Origin: JANQIV01 sp050117315 | GTDB lineage: Bacteria > Bacteroidota > Ignavibacteria > Ignavibacteriales > Melioribacteraceae | Length of the DNA: 5,801 nt | NCBI GenBank assembly: GCA_050117315.1 | Contig: JASFMY010000206.1 | Coordinates: forward strand, 1-5,801 | Direction: 5' to 3' | Part shown: piece by piece, positions 4,713-5,801 of the stretch | Layout: the number at the start of each line of letters is the position of its first letter | Position numbering within the stretch: the first letter of the stretch is position 1 | Translations under genes and position numbers: made by a program | The notes under the pieces: model-generated | What the model was told of the DNA's origin: nothing | The model's database searches: none | Seen by the model: the letters and a program-made list of their open reading frames with translations, nothing else

Positions 4713-5801
4713 ATGAGAGCAAATAGCACAAAGCAAAGAAAAAGTTTTATAGAAGAGAAATTAGATAAAATTCCATTAGAAAAACTATCAAAGGAAACTA
4801 AATTTAGCAACAGGCAACCAAAAAAAATAACGATGAGAGATTTTTTGTTGGGATTTTTTTTAATGGTAAATAGTGGTGGGAATAAATCATATCGGAACTG
4901 GGCAATAAAGATAGGCATATTGATAAAAGAGACAGTCTCGAAACAAGCGATATGGAAGAAAATGCACGAAGGGCAAATAGTCTTCCTTAAGGAAGTATTA
5001 TCATATATAATAAAAGAAAAAATAGGGCAGAAGAGAAAAACAAAGCTAAAAAAGTTCAGAAATGTAATCATAGAAGATAGCACACATATTCGGTTGAATG
5101 ATAAACTACATGAATCATATCCGGGCAACGCGAACTGGCAGATAGAAAAAAAGAAGGCAATACTGAAAATACAATCATGCTATAACTTAACAAAAAATAG
5201 CTTTATAAGATTTGATATAACCTCTTTTAGAGACAATGACCAAGGATATTCACAGAAGATATTAGAAGTAGTAAAAAAGGGAGACTTATTGATAAGGGAT
5301 TTAGGATATTTTGTATTGAAAACATTCAAAAGACTTAACAAAGAAGGAGTATACTTTATAAGCAAGATGCGCAAGGAAGTAAACTTATTATCGAGACAAG
5401 AAGAGCAAGCAATCGATTTGGCAAAAATGTTGAGAAAGCGAGGAGAGTTGGATATAGAAGTATTTGCCGGTCAAGAAGAGAAACTACCGGTTCGGATAAT
5501 AGCCTTGCCACTTGAAGATAAGATTGCTAATCAAAGACGAAGGAAAGCAAAGAGCAATAGGGATAAACGTTGCCGTCCAAGCAAAGAACATTTATACCTA
5601 TTGGGGTGGGAAATATTTATAACAAACGTAGAGAGAAAGAGATTAACTCCACTTGATATAGGGATGCTATATTTTATTAGGTGGCGTATAGAGATAATAT
5701 TTAAGTCTTGGAAAACTCATTTTAGAATCACGGAAGTTCCTCAAGATACAAACAAGATAAGAATAGAATCTTACATTTATTCTATGTTGATATTTATAAC
5801 G
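4713..5801 (+). CDS. IS4-family DDE transposase, C-terminus beyond window
   Basis: Cuts and rejoins the ends of its insertion sequence. Seen: 363 codons open from ATG 4713 to the right edge, no stop. The RNase H-like core has all three acidic positions: D122 in NVIIEDST, D196 in LLIRDLGYF, and E327 in the signature Y-(2)-R-(3)-E-(6)-K, met exactly by Y320, R323, E327 and K334 in YFIRWRIEIIFKSWK. The long stretch between D196 and E327 is the beta-strand insertion typical of IS4. Residues 1 to about 110 are basic and probably bind the terminal repeats. Known: IS4 transposases have about 370-450 residues, so some tens of residues are likely missing. Codon use is skewed to ATA for isoleucine and AGA for arginine, unlike cysE and cysK, which suggests arrival from elsewhere. 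All visible catalytic parts are intact, so the element may be active. The IS4 subgroup cannot be told. Confidence 0.93.
   Translation, partial: MRANSTKQRKSFIEEKLDKIPLEKLSKETKFSNRQPKKITMRDFLLGFFLMVNSGGNKSYRNWAIKIGILIKETVSKQAIWKKMHEGQIVFLKEVLSYIIKEKIGQKRKTKLKKFRNVIIEDSTHIRLNDKLHESYPGNANWQIEKKKAILKIQSCYNLTKNSFIRFDITSFRDNDQGYSQKILEVVKKGDLLIRDLGYFVLKTFKRLNKEGVYFISKMRKEVNLLSRQEEQAIDLAKMLRKRGELDIEVFAGQEEKLPVRIIALPLEDKIANQRRRKAKSNRDKRCRPSKEHLYLLGWEIFITNVERKRLTPLDIGMLYFIRWRIEIIFKSWKTHFRITEVPQDTNKIRIESYIYSMLIFIT

Larger units (their letters stand above)
4658..4727 (+). promoter_or_regulatory. Long hairpin enclosing transposase ribosome binding site and start
   Basis: GCTATTTGCT (4658-4667) is the exact reverse complement of AGCAAATAGC (4718-4727). 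Going inward, TCA (4668-4670) can pair with TGA (4714-4716), which includes two bases of the start codon, and AATAGT (4673-4678) with ACTATT (4705-4710), just after the ribosome binding site. That makes 19 pairs with one bulge and one small internal loop, closing a 26-nt loop. IS10 and IS50 are known to use such hairpins to hide the transposase start on transcripts entering from outside. Confidence 0.6.
4650..5801 (+). mobile_element. IS4-family insertion sequence, left part only
   Basis: The transposase at 4713 and the change from GC-rich to very AT-rich sequence near 4650 suggest that the left end of the element lies about 50-60 bp before the gene. Neither the terminal inverted repeat nor the target duplication can be proved because the right end is outside the window. 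The left limit given is therefore approximate. Confidence 0.6.

Noticed and set aside
4706..5374. Minus-strand frames at 4706-5128 and 5180-5374
   Set aside because: They lie antisense to the transposase, which has a complete DDE core; they are shadows.

Overview
The window looks like AT-rich chromosomal DNA of a Bacteroidota bacterium (tentatively a Marinilabiliales/Prolixibacteraceae-like lineage). The reasons are a secreted CBM9-type protein, a remnant of a secreted SMP-30-like protein, a long-form serine acetyltransferase paired with cysteine synthase, and a TAnnTTTG element of the kind used by the Bacteroidota primary sigma factor in front of the transposase. No taxon-specific marker is complete, so the assignment stays at phylum level.

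Layout from left to right. Positions 1-779 (minus) hold the N-terminal 259 residues of an exported CBM9-like protein that runs off the left edge. Positions 780-1302 are AT-rich with no convincing gene and one 8-bp inverted repeat. Positions 1303-1614 (minus) are a decayed gene: a clear signal peptide joined out of frame to the last blade of an SMP-30/gluconolactonase-like beta-propeller, with a second frameshift in a run of seven A. Positions 1615-1908 are non-coding and include a possible terminator for the next operon.

Positions 1909-3713 (minus) are a two-gene cysteine biosynthesis operon, cysE then cysK, with a 35-nt gap. CysE makes O-acetylserine from serine and acetyl-CoA; CysK replaces the acetate with sulfide to give cysteine. 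CysE ends in DYVI, matching the terminal-isoleucine tail by which serine acetyltransferases dock into the CysK active site.

About 1 kb without genes (3714-4712) separates cysE from a rightward IS4-family transposase that runs off the right edge. This gap is the most structured part of the window. It holds a stretch resembling the 5' end of 16S rRNA, ten tandem units phased at 23 bp (4145-4368), a cluster of REP-like dyads, and a GC-rich block that ends sharply where the insertion sequence probably begins. The transposase start lies in a long imperfect hairpin whose 5' arm would be missing from a transcript started at the internal TAnnTTTG element. That is the arrangement expected for protection of a transposase against read-through transcription. 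No new enzyme system is evident; the novelty candidates are the 23-bp array and this hairpin.
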